Below are positions 8,450 through 15,960 of a DNA stretch of 24,939 nt, piece by piece. Position numbers and translations under genes: made by a program. Position 1 is the first letter of the stretch; each line of letters begins with the position of its first letter. The notes under the pieces are model-generated. The model worked only from the letters and a program-made list of their open reading frames with translations, was not told the DNA's origin and ran no database searches. Source of the stretch: a virus; IMG/VR virus record IMGVR_UViG_3300025305_000129, positions 1 through 24,939 of that record; one strand, given 5' to 3'.

Positions 8450-11080
8450 TTACCAGTTATGTTGAACTAATGTAGTGCTTACTGACCATTGCATCGAGGT
8501 TGTTATGGAAGCATCTGTAACTTGAGCTACAATCTTATCGGAACTTATAGCCATCTGGGCATTTATAGATGTATCTTCGCTGTCCAAAGATGTTAAACTT
8601 TGTTGGACAATCGCATATGTGCCACCATCATTTTCTGCAAGCCAATCAATTTTAAAGCCAATTGTCAAGGCTGCACCAGTAGATGAACCAACAATTAGTG
8701 TTGTACCCATAGCCACTCCGTCTGAAGGAAGTGTAATACCACCCTGCAAAGAATCTATATTTTGCCACGAACTTGATATTGCATGGCGGTCATAATCATG
8801 GAACATTGAAACTCTTGTGTCACCAACGGCAGATGCATATCCTGCGGCAAAACTTAATTCACGTTTTCGGTCTGCCTTTGAACGATACCCTAAAGCTATA
8901 GCACCTGTTTCTGATGCTGTGTTTGACTGCCCAATCGCTATAGTATCCTGCCCCGATGCTGTATTAGTATTTCCGATGGCTATACTATTAGTAGAAGAAG
9001 CTCTGTTTGTATCCCCAAGAGCAACACTATCATTTCCATCAGCCCTTGCATCTCTACCTACTGCAAATGAATAATCTCCATCAGCATTTGCACCATTACC
9101 AATTGACGTAGAATAAAGACCGGGAGCGTTGGTGTTCAACATCATTATCCCACCAGTACCATTGGCGGTTAAAGTAATATCACCATTAGTATCTGTCGAA
9201 CTCAGTACATTACCATCAAGTGTTAAGTTATCTGCATTTAATTGTCCACAAGTAATCGCATTTGTACCAGCCGCAATTGCACCACCAAATGTCGCTGTTT
9301 TATCGTAGGTGAGTTTTAATACATCATCTGCCCCATCAATTGCAGCCAGAGAAGCACCTGCAGATGAGTCATTAAGCCTAAAATGCATCTGACCATGCAT
9401 ATCAGCAGAACTACCTTGGTGAGATACAGTAATAGCTGCTAACTCATGTACTGTTCCAGCCCCAAGTTCACCTTTAAATAATAATTCAGAGTCACGACCA
9501 CCAGCCGTATTCTGTTCATCAGTATTGCTTAATGTTATTCTTGATATTGTACCAGCCGATACAGCTAATGCGGCATAACTTATTGAACCACTAACTGATA
9601 AATCACCAGTTACCGTTAAATTATCGCCTACCGTTACCTCAGATGTGCTATGACCAATTACAACTGGAGCTGCACTTACATTCGTGTTTATTCTTACACC
9701 GTGGTCTGTGTCTCCATCTATCGTAATCCCACCAACGTCAGATAATAATTGTATAGACCTTGCATCCGTTCCTTGGTCTGAATGTATTATAATTGTTTCA
9801 CTTGTGCCACCGTTGGCATGAAGATGTATTGAACTTGAGGCATCTTCAGTAGACGTAAGATTAATAGATGAAGAAGTTGATATATCAATATCTTCTCCTG
9901 CACTACCAGATGATGTAATATCTATACCACCAGCACTTGCACTTAATACAATCGCATCAGCGGCATTTTCGGTTGATGTAATGTTTACAGAAGAACCTGT
10001 TGCAGTAATATCAATATCTTCACCTGATGCTGCTCCGCTTGCTGTTATATTTATTCCACCAGCCTGAGAGTTTATTTGGATTGCATTTTCTCCCGTTCCA
10101 GCACTATGTATAGTTAATACTTGTGTTCCTCCACCAGTAGCCGACATAGATATGTCTTTTCCTGAACCAGTAACTGTGAAATTTGAATCATCTGTACCGT
10201 CAATAGAAATCGCACCTCCATCTAAATTAAATGCACCAGAATTAATATCGACTTCACCAGATGTCGTAATATCGACTTCTGCGGCATTTCCTACGATATT
10301 GACACCACTATGACCATCTATTTCAACGGTTGATGCTTCTGAATCTATGTTTATTGAACCAGATGTTGTTTTCCAAGTTGAATTTGCTGCACCAGTGAGT
10401 TCCAATGCACCACTACTCATAATATCTAATTTAGTACCATTCCCTTCAATCTTTTCTCCATCATCACCAAAAGTAAGACCTACATTAGCAGGGATATTAA
10501 TATCCGTAGTTGCAGTTAAATTAATGTCAACCGAAGCACCAAGGGTTAAATTAGAACTGTCACCAGATAAATATTCATTACCATCAACAAATTGCATCTT
10601 AACACCACTTGCCATCGTTACAACACCCGTGTGTGCAGTTGTTCCAGTAACAGTCAAGTTATCCGCTACTGTAGTTTCTGAAGTTGAATGACCAAGTGTA
10701 ATAGGCATCCCACTGACACCAGTACCAATTTGAACACCATTTGAAGTATTGGTATTGTCAATAGTACAAGATGTGGTAGCGTTAACATCAACAGTCGCAG
10801 TGGCTAAATCAATCTCTCCATCAGCAACAAGATTTAAAATCGTATCCCCAGAACTATATATATATATAGCATCATCACGGAATCGTAACTGATTTGATGA
10901 TTCAACCCTTAACGCAGTTGTAGATATTTTTAATGACGAAGCGTTGCTACCTCCAGCTCCATCATCTGTAAATACAGATTTTAACGATGCCGTTAACCCA
11001 GCATGGTCTGCTGCTCCCCCTACACCCAATAATTGCTGGTAGATTGCCGATGGCGTGTTACCCTTTAGAAAATCAGTCAT
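8450..11080 (-). CDS. Second YadA-type tail fibre (876 aa)
   Basis: The N-terminus (TDFLKGNTPSAIYQQLLG) resembles the virion-attachment ends of phage fibres. Residues about 60-500 are a Ser/Thr/Gly/Asp-rich beta-strand repeat region (INITASG, DIDITATGSS, GGIDITSSG), probably a trimeric beta-helical or beta-prism shaft. A module of about 32 residues containing GHSTSE-TV-DNLTVTG occurs twice (about 115-146 and 461-492). Residues about 656-735 carry YadA-head repeats (FAVGRDARA, VALGDTNRA, AIGNTNTA, AIGQSNTA, ALGYRSKA). The final about 110 residues form a beta-rich tip ending in MQWSVSTTLVQHNW, the likely receptor-binding end. The gene lies between the neck adaptors and the tail propeller gene, with an AGGGG-like ribosome site before ATG at 11080. 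There is no sign of an enzymatic domain. Confidence 0.8.
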   Translation of the reverse strand: MTDFLKGNTPSAIYQQLLGVGGAADHAGLTASLKSVFTDDGAGGSNASSLKISTTALRVESSNQLRFRDDAIYIYSSGDTILNLVADGEIDLATATVDVNATTSCTIDNTNTSNGVQIGTGVSGMPITLGHSTSETTVADNLTVTGTTAHTGVVTMASGVKMQFVDGNEYLSGDSSNLTLGASVDINLTATTDINIPANVGLTFGDDGEKIEGNGTKLDIMSSGALELTGAANSTWKTTSGSINIDSEASTVEIDGHSGVNIVGNAAEVDITTSGEVDINSGAFNLDGGAISIDGTDDSNFTVTGSGKDISMSATGGGTQVLTIHSAGTGENAIQINSQAGGINITASGAASGEDIDITATGSSVNITSTENAADAIVLSASAGGIDITSSGSAGEDIDISTSSSINLTSTEDASSSIHLHANGGTSETIIIHSDQGTDARSIQLLSDVGGITIDGDTDHGVRINTNVSAAPVVIGHSTSEVTVGDNLTVTGDLSVSGSISYAALAVSAGTISRITLSNTDEQNTAGGRDSELLFKGELGAGTVHELAAITVSHQGSSADMHGQMHFRLNDSSAGASLAAIDGADDVLKLTYDKTATFGGAIAAGTNAITCGQLNADNLTLDGNVLSSTDTNGDITLTANGTGGIMMLNTNAPGLYSTSIGNGANADGDYSFAVGRDARADGNDSVALGDTNRASSTNSIAIGNTNTASGQDTIAIGQSNTASETGAIALGYRSKADRKRELSFAAGYASAVGDTRVSMFHDYDRHAISSSWQNIDSLQGGITLPSDGVAMGTTLIVGSSTGAALTIGFKIDWLAENDGGTYAIVQQSLTSLDSEDTSINAQMAISSDKIVAQVTDASITTSMQWSVSTTLVQHNW
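8876..9115 (-). repeat. YadA-head-type repeats in fibre 2
   Basis: Five or six 14-residue repeats of the form x-(S/T)-(I/V)-A-(I/L/V)-G-xx-xx-A encode a short left-handed beta-roll, such as that of the YadA adhesin head. The repeat units have drifted at the DNA level, consistent with old, selected protein repeats. Confidence 0.75.
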
Positions 11081-11092
11081 ATTGAACCCCTA

Positions 11093-11902
11093 CTAATATT
11101 TGTATGTCATGTCTCTTGACATATATGTTGCTTCTAAGTTTGCATATTGCCTCTTTAATGAACTTAATTCCATATCGAAAATCTCTTTATTTACTCCAAA
11201 TATATCTGGGTCTTTATATTTCGGTCTTGCCGTCAATGAGTATAAAACCCCTGATATTAATAATTGCCTATAACTTTCTGGCAAATCTATTATAGCATCC
11301 TTTCCTACTACATTTTCAATAAAAGAATACGATTTTTTTACTCGTAATCTAATGATTTCTGATGATGTAGATAAGTCTTTTGGAAAGAAAATAAATCGAC
11401 CGATTTGCGCCCAATATTTTTCTGTTGAATTATTACTATCTTTAACTTTAGCGTATGTAACCTGTTCCCATTCTTCATTATCAAGATATACTTCTTCCAC
11501 TTCTATAACTGTGTCATCAAGGCGTAATCTATTATCAGTAGAAAAATAGTCCCAACCATGATTAAATCTGCCATAATCTTCTATTTCATCAGTTGTTTCT
11601 GATTGAATCACAGTTGTTGCCATTAAATCGATTGAAGTTGAAAAAGTCGATGGAGAAACTGTAATTAACTGTCTCCACAAACCGATTTCATCGTTAACTC
11701 TTCTGATTACTTTGTTTACTTCTGCCTTAACAATTGAGATATTCGGCTGTTCAGGCAGTTCTAAAGCAATATCCTGATATACATCATAAAATAATAATGG
11801 AACTATTTGAGTCGCTTTACCTTCTTCAATATTCGCAAGATGAACTGGGTCGTTTACGGCTGGAGTCTTTTGTAGTGTCGGTAGTTCTGGAAATAAACCC
11901 AT
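11093..11902 (-). CDS. Neck/tail adaptor-like protein (269 aa)
   Basis: No named family is certain. The protein is acidic, with mixed alpha and beta segments. Residues about 40-75 (LLFYDVYQDIALELPEQPN) look like the amphipathic helices that open phage head-tail adaptors. A central strand-rich part contains EKYWAQIGRFIFFPKD, which has the same 'readout of Y/F-rich strand' character as the two preceding paralogues. The C-terminal part (DLPESYRQLLISGVLYSLTARPKYKDP, shown here in part) resembles the helical end of connector proteins, where a 'lpe-y...l..ga...l' pattern is common. The start overlaps the stop of the 206-aa gene (TAATG), making it the third member of a translationally coupled neck set. 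The role is inferred from order and pattern. Confidence 0.6.
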   Translation of the reverse strand: MGLFPELPTLQKTPAVNDPVHLANIEEGKATQIVPLLFYDVYQDIALELPEQPNISIVKAEVNKVIRRVNDEIGLWRQLITVSPSTFSTSIDLMATTVIQSETTDEIEDYGRFNHGWDYFSTDNRLRLDDTVIEVEEVYLDNEEWEQVTYAKVKDSNNSTEKYWAQIGRFIFFPKDLSTSSEIIRLRVKKSYSFIENVVGKDAIIDLPESYRQLLISGVLYSLTARPKYKDPDIFGVNKEIFDMELSSLKRQYANLEATYMSRDMTYKY

Positions 11903-12522
11903 TAACTATAAGCCCCTTCTTGAGCTGGTTGACCAGCATATGCCGGTAAATTGGATATGTTAACTACTGTTTCAGATATTATTCTGTAAATAAAATTCCT
12001 TGAATAATTCAAATCAGTAATTAAATCTTTACTATCCCAATCATCTGGATTTGGGTTTTCAATGAATTGAAATACAACACTAATCCCTACCTCATCATCC
12101 GCTATTTGACCAGAAACAAAATAGATATTATTTCCACGCCTGAAATAGAATACTTCTTCAGATGTTGGTCTAAATGCCACTTCAAGAGCCATACGCTTAT
12201 ACTCTTCTTTCGGTATTTCTTTCAGCGTTAAGGCAGATGTGAAATTTTCGTCTGGTTTTTGAAATACATCTAAAAACCTTATTACACTACCCGATGCAGC
12301 AAGTGACGGCAACGATACTGTATATTGAGAATTTTGCAAATCTAATGTGTGGTCTATCTCTTGTATTAAATCTGGTATCTCAACCATATTGTAACCTTCT
12401 TCCTTAGCAAGAACCGAACACATACTATCTACAAAGCACTGGCTTATAAGACCACGAAATCTTTTAAGGTCTGGGTCTCCAAGCCTTTTACCAATTTCTC
12501 TTTGTATGTCTCTGTAAATCAT
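11902..12522 (-). CDS. Neck adaptor-like protein, paralogue 2 (206 aa)
   Basis: The protein is clearly related to the product of the gene directly upstream: IYRDIQREIGKRLGDPD matches YYDVVQEILKRVNDADG at the N-terminus, EEVFYFRRGNNIYF matches DEIFYYQRGDYIYF in the middle, and both end in a helix with NF(L/I)YKxI-type spacing. The arrangement is N-terminal helices, central beta strands and a C-terminal helix, like phage head-to-tail connector rings. The gene begins immediately after the TAA of its paralogue and ends in a TAATG overlap with the 269-aa gene. I infer that the two paralogues form neighbouring or hetero-oligomeric rings of the neck, but no direct motif proves this. Confidence 0.6.
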   Translation of the reverse strand: MIYRDIQREIGKRLGDPDLKRFRGLISQCFVDSMCSVLAKEEGYNMVEIPDLIQEIDHTLDLQNSQYTVSLPSLAASGSVIRFLDVFQKPDENFTSALTLKEIPKEEYKRMALEVAFRPTSEEVFYFRRGNNIYFVSGQIADDEVGISVVFQFIENPNPDDWDSKDLITDLNYSRNFIYRIISETVVNISNLPAYAGQPAQEGAYS

Positions 12523-13149
12523 TTATTCTCCGCTTTGCTGTTCCCTTATTCTGCCGACACCATAGTCTATGGTTTTATATAGAAAATTTAATGAAAAATC
12601 CCTTTCCAGTTGAGGGGAACCAGTCCCGTCACCATAAGAATATGGGTCATAGGAATACGAATCAGGCTCTGCAATATAAGTTATAACAAGTTTTTGAGTC
12701 TCCATTCTATCTTGTGGGTAAAAATATATATAATCTCCTCGCTGATAATAAAATATTTCGTCATCAAATGGTGAATAATCTTCGTCATTCAAACGATTTA
12801 ATTCTGATAACGATATTTCAATATAGCGATACTCTGTTTCTGAATCAGTCAAGTCGTTAACAATGGTTATAATTTTAGCTGGATTATCTTCAATTAAATC
12901 TCTACCACTGCCCTTAACTTTTATTCTCCATTCAGGGGAACCAGAGAATTTGTCTGCAACATCAATTACATCGGATTTTAATATACCTCTTATATCATCA
13001 CGGGAAACACCTTCACTAATTGCTAAAGAAGATATGCCTTCATACACCAGTTCTTTCGCCCTCTCGAGATATATGTCACCATCTGCATCGTTTACTCTTT
13101 TTAGTATCTCCTGCACGACATCGTAGTATGTTATTGTCTTGTCAGCCAT
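12523..13149 (-). CDS. Neck adaptor-like protein, paralogue 1 (208 aa)
   Basis: This is the first of the two tandem paralogues. N-terminal helices (about residues 8-55) include EILKRVNDADGDIYLERAK. A beta-rich middle contains DEIFYYQRGDYIYFYPQD, and a Tyr/Ser/Asp/Gly-rich loop (SYSYDPYSYGDG, about residues 163-174) precedes the final helix. That loop is absent from the second paralogue. The ATG at 13149 lies within the last codons of the 111-aa gene (8-base overlap), implying coupling. Context (after lysis, before the tail fibre and propeller genes) supports a head-tail connector role in a short-tailed phage. Confidence 0.6.
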   Translation of the reverse strand: MADKTITYYDVVQEILKRVNDADGDIYLERAKELVYEGISSLAISEGVSRDDIRGILKSDVIDVADKFSGSPEWRIKVKGSGRDLIEDNPAKIITIVNDLTDSETEYRYIEISLSELNRLNDEDYSPFDDEIFYYQRGDYIYFYPQDRMETQKLVITYIAEPDSYSYDPYSYGDGTGSPQLERDFSLNFLYKTIDYGVGRIREQQSGE

Positions 13150-13477
13150 CTAATTCTATGATTTTTTCTATTAATAATTCTTTTTTAATAAAAGTCTCTT
13201 TATAAGGGAGTCCCTTAGATTTTGCGAGCTTCTTTAAATCATTATATTTGATTTTACTGTAATCATCTTTTTTATCATAAAAATGCACCGATTCATATTT
13301 GTTAACAAGAACTTCTGCTGCATTTCTTTCAACCATCAAAGGTATGTTGTATTTAAAAATGAAACTCTGACGATTCCATATCCATTCTGAATCAAACTTC
13401 TGTATCTCACCCTTAGTAAGAAACTTAGATGTTGGTGCATTTGGTACGGTTTCTCTGTCCAATATCCCTATTTTCAT
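13142..13477 (-). CDS. Small protein with C-terminal HeH/SAP-like helical motif (111 aa)
   Basis: The N-terminal two thirds are mixed, with a segment IPLMVERNAAEVLVNKYESVHF in which a strand leads into an 'A..LL..Y' helix. The last about 35 residues (KIKYNDLKKLAKSKGLPYK, then KKELLIEKIIEL) have the spacing of a HeH/LEM or SAP-like helix-loop-helix, a small fold that often binds nucleic acid. The start shares ATGA with the stop of the lysozyme-like gene, and the end overlaps the first adaptor gene by 8 bases. A structural or DNA-end-binding role at the neck is possible; function is unknown. Confidence 0.6.
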   Translation of the reverse strand: MKIGILDRETVPNAPTSKFLTKGEIQKFDSEWIWNRQSFIFKYNIPLMVERNAAEVLVNKYESVHFYDKKDDYSKIKYNDLKKLAKSKGLPYKETFIKKELLIEKIIELDG

Positions 13478-13956
13478 TTGTCTTTCCTCTTCTCTATCAT
13501 TGATAAAAAATGCTTTACTGTCCCGGCTCCAGATTTTGTATTATATACGTTTTTCCAATAATGTGCGATTTCATTGATGTCTGTTGGTATCGGGTTCGGG
13601 TCTCTTCTGTATTTTAATCGACAAAAAACTATACCTGCCGACATATCATGCCAAAGTAATTCTTGCAATTCGTCTTGACTCATATCAAGAATTGATTGTG
13701 GTTTCCTCTGCATTGCGCTGCAACATTTTTTTAATGACCTTTCACGAAAAGAAAGATAATTATCTACACAATCTTTTGCCGTGAAACTCTCTACTTGCCA
13801 AAAACTTCTCGCTATTCCAGAACCAATTTGTGATATATACTTATAACCAGACTCAACAAGACCAGTCAAAAAGACTAATTCAACAGCATCATCTGAATGC
13901 ATTCCCATCTTCCAAAGAACATCATCTATTAATTTATATATCTGTCTTTGATTCAT
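13474..13956 (-). CDS. Lysozyme/transglycosylase-like endolysin candidate (160 aa)
   Basis: The central stretch TGLVESGYKYISQIGSG followed by IARSFWQVE has the layout of lysozyme-superfamily sites: a catalytic Glu (E36) in an 'ESG' turn, then a Gly-rich loop and an aromatic-Gln 'FWQVE' segment, as in the 'ES...GL.Q' of soluble lytic transglycosylases. From memory, phage proteins with 'AESGY...GPA.GFWQMEP' are common and treated as murein-cleaving. There is no signal peptide or transmembrane segment, so export would need a holin. Two adjacent upstream genes encode single-pass membrane proteins, supporting a lysis cassette. The stop overlaps the next start (ATGA). A tail-associated murein hydrolase is the alternative. 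Confidence 0.6.
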   Translation of the reverse strand: MNQRQIYKLIDDVLWKMGMHSDDAVELVFLTGLVESGYKYISQIGSGIARSFWQVESFTAKDCVDNYLSFRERSLKKCCSAMQRKPQSILDMSQDELQELLWHDMSAGIVFCRLKYRRDPNPIPTDINEIAHYWKNVYNTKSGAGTVKHFLSMIEKRKDK

Positions 13957-13961
13957 AAAAT

Positions 13962-14225
13962 TTATTTACCTTTTAAAAGTCTGGACAAAACAACAGCAAC
14001 AAGGTCTGTCCCCTTATCAACTAATTCTTCAAAAACTTTCTGTTCTTGTTCTTCATTTAAAACTGGCAAATTAACTTTGTCGTTAATGGCGGTTGCCCAT
14101 TCTTTTTCAAATTCTTCTGATTGAATTTTTTCAATAATAAAAGATTCAATGCCAGCTTGTAATTGAGGCACAGATGCTTCTACTTGTTTTGTTAATTCTT
14201 GAAGAACTATTCCTTTAATATCCAT
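13962..14225 (-). CDS. Small acidic helical protein in lysis region (87 aa)
   Basis: I do not recognise a family. The sequence is helical and acidic in the middle (EKIQSEEFEKEWATAIND) and ends in a short amphipathic helix with basic end (VAVVLSRLLKGK). It starts at ATG 14225 just after the stop of the 48-aa membrane gene, whose 3' end carries AAGGAG as ribosome site. It lies directly upstream of the lysozyme-like gene, so a part in lysis or its timing is conceivable but rests on position only. Confidence 0.6.
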   Translation of the reverse strand: MDIKGIVLQELTKQVEASVPQLQAGIESFIIEKIQSEEFEKEWATAINDKVNLPVLNEEQEQKVFEELVDKGTDLVAVVLSRLLKGK

Positions 14226-14372
14226 TTAAGACTCCTTCATTTTCTTGGATTTTAAAACCAGATAATAAATATTGATTGCAAACATTACACACATTAATAC
14301 TCCTGATATAATATCTGTCCAGTAAACTAATCCCAAACTTGTACTGATACCACTAACTTTTAAACTATCCAT
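14226..14372 (-). CDS. 48-aa single-pass membrane protein, holin candidate
   Basis: This short frame starts with an ATG sharing a base with the stop of the preceding gene (TAATG) and ends three bases from the next start. Translated by hand it opens MDSLKVSGISTSLGLVYW, has one hydrophobic span (about residues 14-41, including SGVLMCVMFAINIYYLVL) and ends in the basic tail KSKKMKES. A single membrane span with a short charged C-terminal tail, placed between another membrane protein and a lysozyme-like gene, fits a small holin or a holin partner. No family assignment is possible from so short a protein. Confidence 0.55.
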   Translation of the reverse strand: MDSLKVSGISTSLGLVYWTDIISGVLMCVMFAINIYYLVLKSKKMKES

Positions 14373-14689
14373 TATCGTGTCCCATTGATTCGGCTGACAG
14401 CACCCTTAACTTCCATTAAAACATCACTCATGTCATTAACTTCCTTAACCAAATCTTCATGTCTTCTGTCTCTTACTTCGTCAGACCTGTTCCAACGGTC
14501 TAAAAATTTAAGTAGAATAGACTCAATGTTTTCAATGTTTTTAGATTGACCTTCATTTTCTATTTGCAATGAATTTAATGATTGCGCCTGTGTCTCAGTC
14601 ACTTTACTTTGTTTTATAAATGTGATAGCAAATAAAATTATTACAACTCCTACCGCACCATATTCTGCGTATAATTCTATAAATTCCAT
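14372..14689 (-). CDS. BhlA-like membrane protein with coiled coil (105 aa), holin candidate
   Basis: An N-terminal membrane segment (about residues 10-27: YGAVGVVIILFAITFI) is followed by a Lys-containing hinge and a long charged coiled coil to the C-terminus (QSLNSLQIENEGQSKNIEN, then HEDLVKEVNDMSDVLMEVKG). This topology, one N-terminal span plus a hydrophilic helical tail in about 100 residues, is that of BhlA/XhlA-type phage holins and haemolysin-like accessory proteins. It is coupled to the 48-aa membrane gene by TAATG and lies two genes upstream of the lysozyme-like gene. A structural membrane-anchored coiled coil is an alternative. Confidence 0.6.
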   Translation of the reverse strand: MEFIELYAEYGAVGVVIILFAITFIKQSKVTETQAQSLNSLQIENEGQSKNIENIESILLKFLDRWNRSDEVRDRRHEDLVKEVNDMSDVLMEVKGAVSRINGTR

Positions 14690-14692
14690 AAT

Positions 14693-15136
14693 TCATTTTC
14701 TCATATGCTTTGTGTTACTTGCTTCAATATTTATGACGATTCTTGATAACAGCTCAGATTTATTTTCACTGCTGCTATAAGAAATACCACGTTTATCGTA
14801 AAAATCTTTAATTTTTGCTTTAGTCAATGACATAGTTGGATACTCTGCTTGAGTCGTGGCAACACCATTAACAAGATTATGTTTACCTACTATCAATCTA
14901 CCATGACCATCACCGTGCTTCTTAGAACATTCATCAACATAAAACTCTTCAATTACTTTAAAGCTGTTGCTTCTCTTTTTTATGTCGCCATCTACATCAA
15001 CAAAATATTTATAAGACGAAGGGTACGTCAGAGTCTCTGTAGACTCATCTGCGTATGTTTTTGTGCGAGTAGCACCGGGAGTAGTATTTCTATGAATCCT
15101 AACTCGATGACCCTGACTACACCTTCTTACAATCAT
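14693..15136 (-). CDS. Protein with C-terminal HeH/LEM-like domain (147 aa from preferred start)
   Basis: The frame also allows a start at 15157 (154 aa), but I prefer ATG 15136: it shares ATGA with the stop of the membrane-protein gene, the standard junction here, and leaves a GGTGGG sequence just upstream as a possible ribosome site. The N-terminus is basic with strand-like segments (MIVRRCSQGHRVRIHRNTTP); the middle contains two Cys and a Gly/His turn (HGDGHGRLIVG). The end, SLTKAKIKDFYDKRGISYS plus NKSELLSRIVI, matches the pattern of HeH/LEM helix-extended-loop-helix domains found in many phage proteins. Function is unknown. Confidence 0.6.
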   Translation of the reverse strand: MIVRRCSQGHRVRIHRNTTPGATRTKTYADESTETLTYPSSYKYFVDVDGDIKKRSNSFKVIEEFYVDECSKKHGDGHGRLIVGKHNLVNGVATTQAEYPTMSLTKAKIKDFYDKRGISYSSSENKSELLSRIVINIEASNTKHMRK

Positions 15137-15411
15137 AACATCACCCACCATGCACAAGCAGTAGCAATGAATATATCAAGGAATGAATCTTCAGCCCATG
15201 CTCTCACAGAGCCATAAGGCTTCCAATTTTCCACATAATATTCAATGATTTCCCATAGGATTGCCATAGCAAACACTAATCCAATATTCTGTAAGCCTGC
15301 AAATCCAAACCAGTAGAATACCTTTGTTAAGAATAGTCCACCTAAGAGATGCCAGAAACTCCAGACATTTAACTTAGAATTAACCCATGAGAAGTACTTG
15401 CTTATTTTCAT
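15133..15411 (-). CDS. Multi-pass membrane protein (92 aa)
   Basis: Three hydrophobic segments are visible: about residues 17-36 (SFWHLLGGLFLTKVFYWFGF), 41-58 (NIGLVFAMAILWEIIEYY) and 75-91 (SFLDIFIATACAWWVML). Conserved-looking polar residues occur in WEIIEY and EDSFLDI; the pattern of an Asp/Glu-containing last helix vaguely recalls small VanZ-like proteins, but I would not assign it. It starts on an ATGA overlap with the stop of the 79-aa gene. Sitting at the head of the membrane/lysis block, it could be a holin, antiholin or an envelope-modifying protein. Confidence 0.6.
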   Translation of the reverse strand: MKISKYFSWVNSKLNVWSFWHLLGGLFLTKVFYWFGFAGLQNIGLVFAMAILWEIIEYYVENWKPYGSVRAWAEDSFLDIFIATACAWWVML

Positions 15412-15647
15412 GCTTCTGCTTCAACCTCTTCTGCTTCTTCTTCAGGTTCAAGAGATGAACGTAGCATATTAATGAACGCTTCTTTACCAACGGATAACTG
15501 GTCAGCCATAAACTGATTAGTATTCTGTTTGTTCTGCAAATCATTAATGTGATTTACCATCATCTTCTGCTCGTCAGTCATGTCCTCAATAACATACTCT
15601 TTGTCATCTAAGTTCAAAACTGGCTTATCTTTTTTTGTTTTAGCCAT
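15408..15647 (-). CDS. Small acidic-tailed phage protein (79 aa)
   Basis: A Lys-rich start (AKTKKDKPVLNLDDKEYVI) leads to a helical body (MTDEQKMMVNHINDLQNKQN, then FMADQLSVGKEAFINMLRSSL) and an acidic Glu/Ala tail. Small proteins with 'LN..EY.iedLsdeq...v..i.dl' near a fibre gene are, from memory, frequent in aquatic phages, with no known function. An AAGGAGT ribosome site lies just before ATG 15647. It may assist the neighbouring fibre, but that is only positional. Confidence 0.65.
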   Translation of the reverse strand: MAKTKKDKPVLNLDDKEYVIEDMTDEQKMMVNHINDLQNKQNTNQFMADQLSVGKEAFINMLRSSLEPEEEAEEVEAEA

Positions 15648-15672
15648 TATTGACTCCTTGTTTGTTAGTTAA

Positions 15673-15912
15673 TTATTCTGCTTGTTTAGCCGCCCATGCC
15701 GCTTTCACTTCATCTGTCCATAGTGCAGATGCCATACCTTTCACTTCATCAGATTCACCGCTTACATCTGCATCTGGCATAAATGAAGTCCGATGATATG
15801 AGAATGATATTTCTGCACCATCTTCTACAATCGCAGTTCTTGTTCGTTGTTGAATTGTTTTAAACTCACCACGAACTTCGTAGTCGTATGTTACTTTTTT
15901 TTCTAAAGCCAT
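15673..15912 (-). CDS. Small fibre-adjacent protein (79 aa)
   Basis: The pattern 'VTYDYEVRGEFKTIQQRTRTAIVEDG...ISFSYHRTSFMPDADVS' followed by 'WTDEVKAAWAAK' is, from memory, typical of a small family found directly after tail-fibre genes in many marine and freshwater phages. Function is unknown; a fibre-assembly helper is possible. A very good AAGGAGT site precedes ATG 15912. The gap to the fibre stop (48 bases) contains a short perfect hairpin. Confidence 0.65.
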   Translation of the reverse strand: MALEKKVTYDYEVRGEFKTIQQRTRTAIVEDGAEISFSYHRTSFMPDADVSGESDEVKGMASALWTDEVKAAWAAKQAE

Positions 15913-15940
15913 TTTTTACTCCTTGTTGTTATTTGTTCCA

Positions 15941-15958
15941 CTTAATTATCCAATTAAG
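15941..15958 (-). other. Short hairpin after fibre 1 gene
   Basis: CTTAATT and AATTAAG form a perfect 7-base stem with a 4-base loop, starting 2 bases after the fibre-1 stop and upstream of the 79-aa gene. There is no T-run after it on the minus strand and the stem is AT-rich, so it is at most a weak terminator or mRNA-processing/stability element. Confidence 0.3.
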
Positions 15959-15960
15959 AA

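Noticed and set aside
8817-9074. Plus-strand frame of 85 aa with Ala/Pro/Phe-rich sequence, and similar plus-strand frames within fibres (10347-10691, 18182-18478, 18602-18844)
   Set aside because: They are shadow frames of the repetitive minus-strand fibre genes; none has a ribosome site or recognisable domain.
10855-10868. TA dinucleotide run
   Set aside because: It encodes Ile-Tyr residues inside the second fibre gene and has no flanking element, so it is not read as a promoter or origin.
15133-15157. Upstream start (15157) for the HeH-domain gene
   Set aside because: It would overlap the membrane-protein gene by 25 bases; the ATGA junction at 15136 matches the coupling seen at other genes here.
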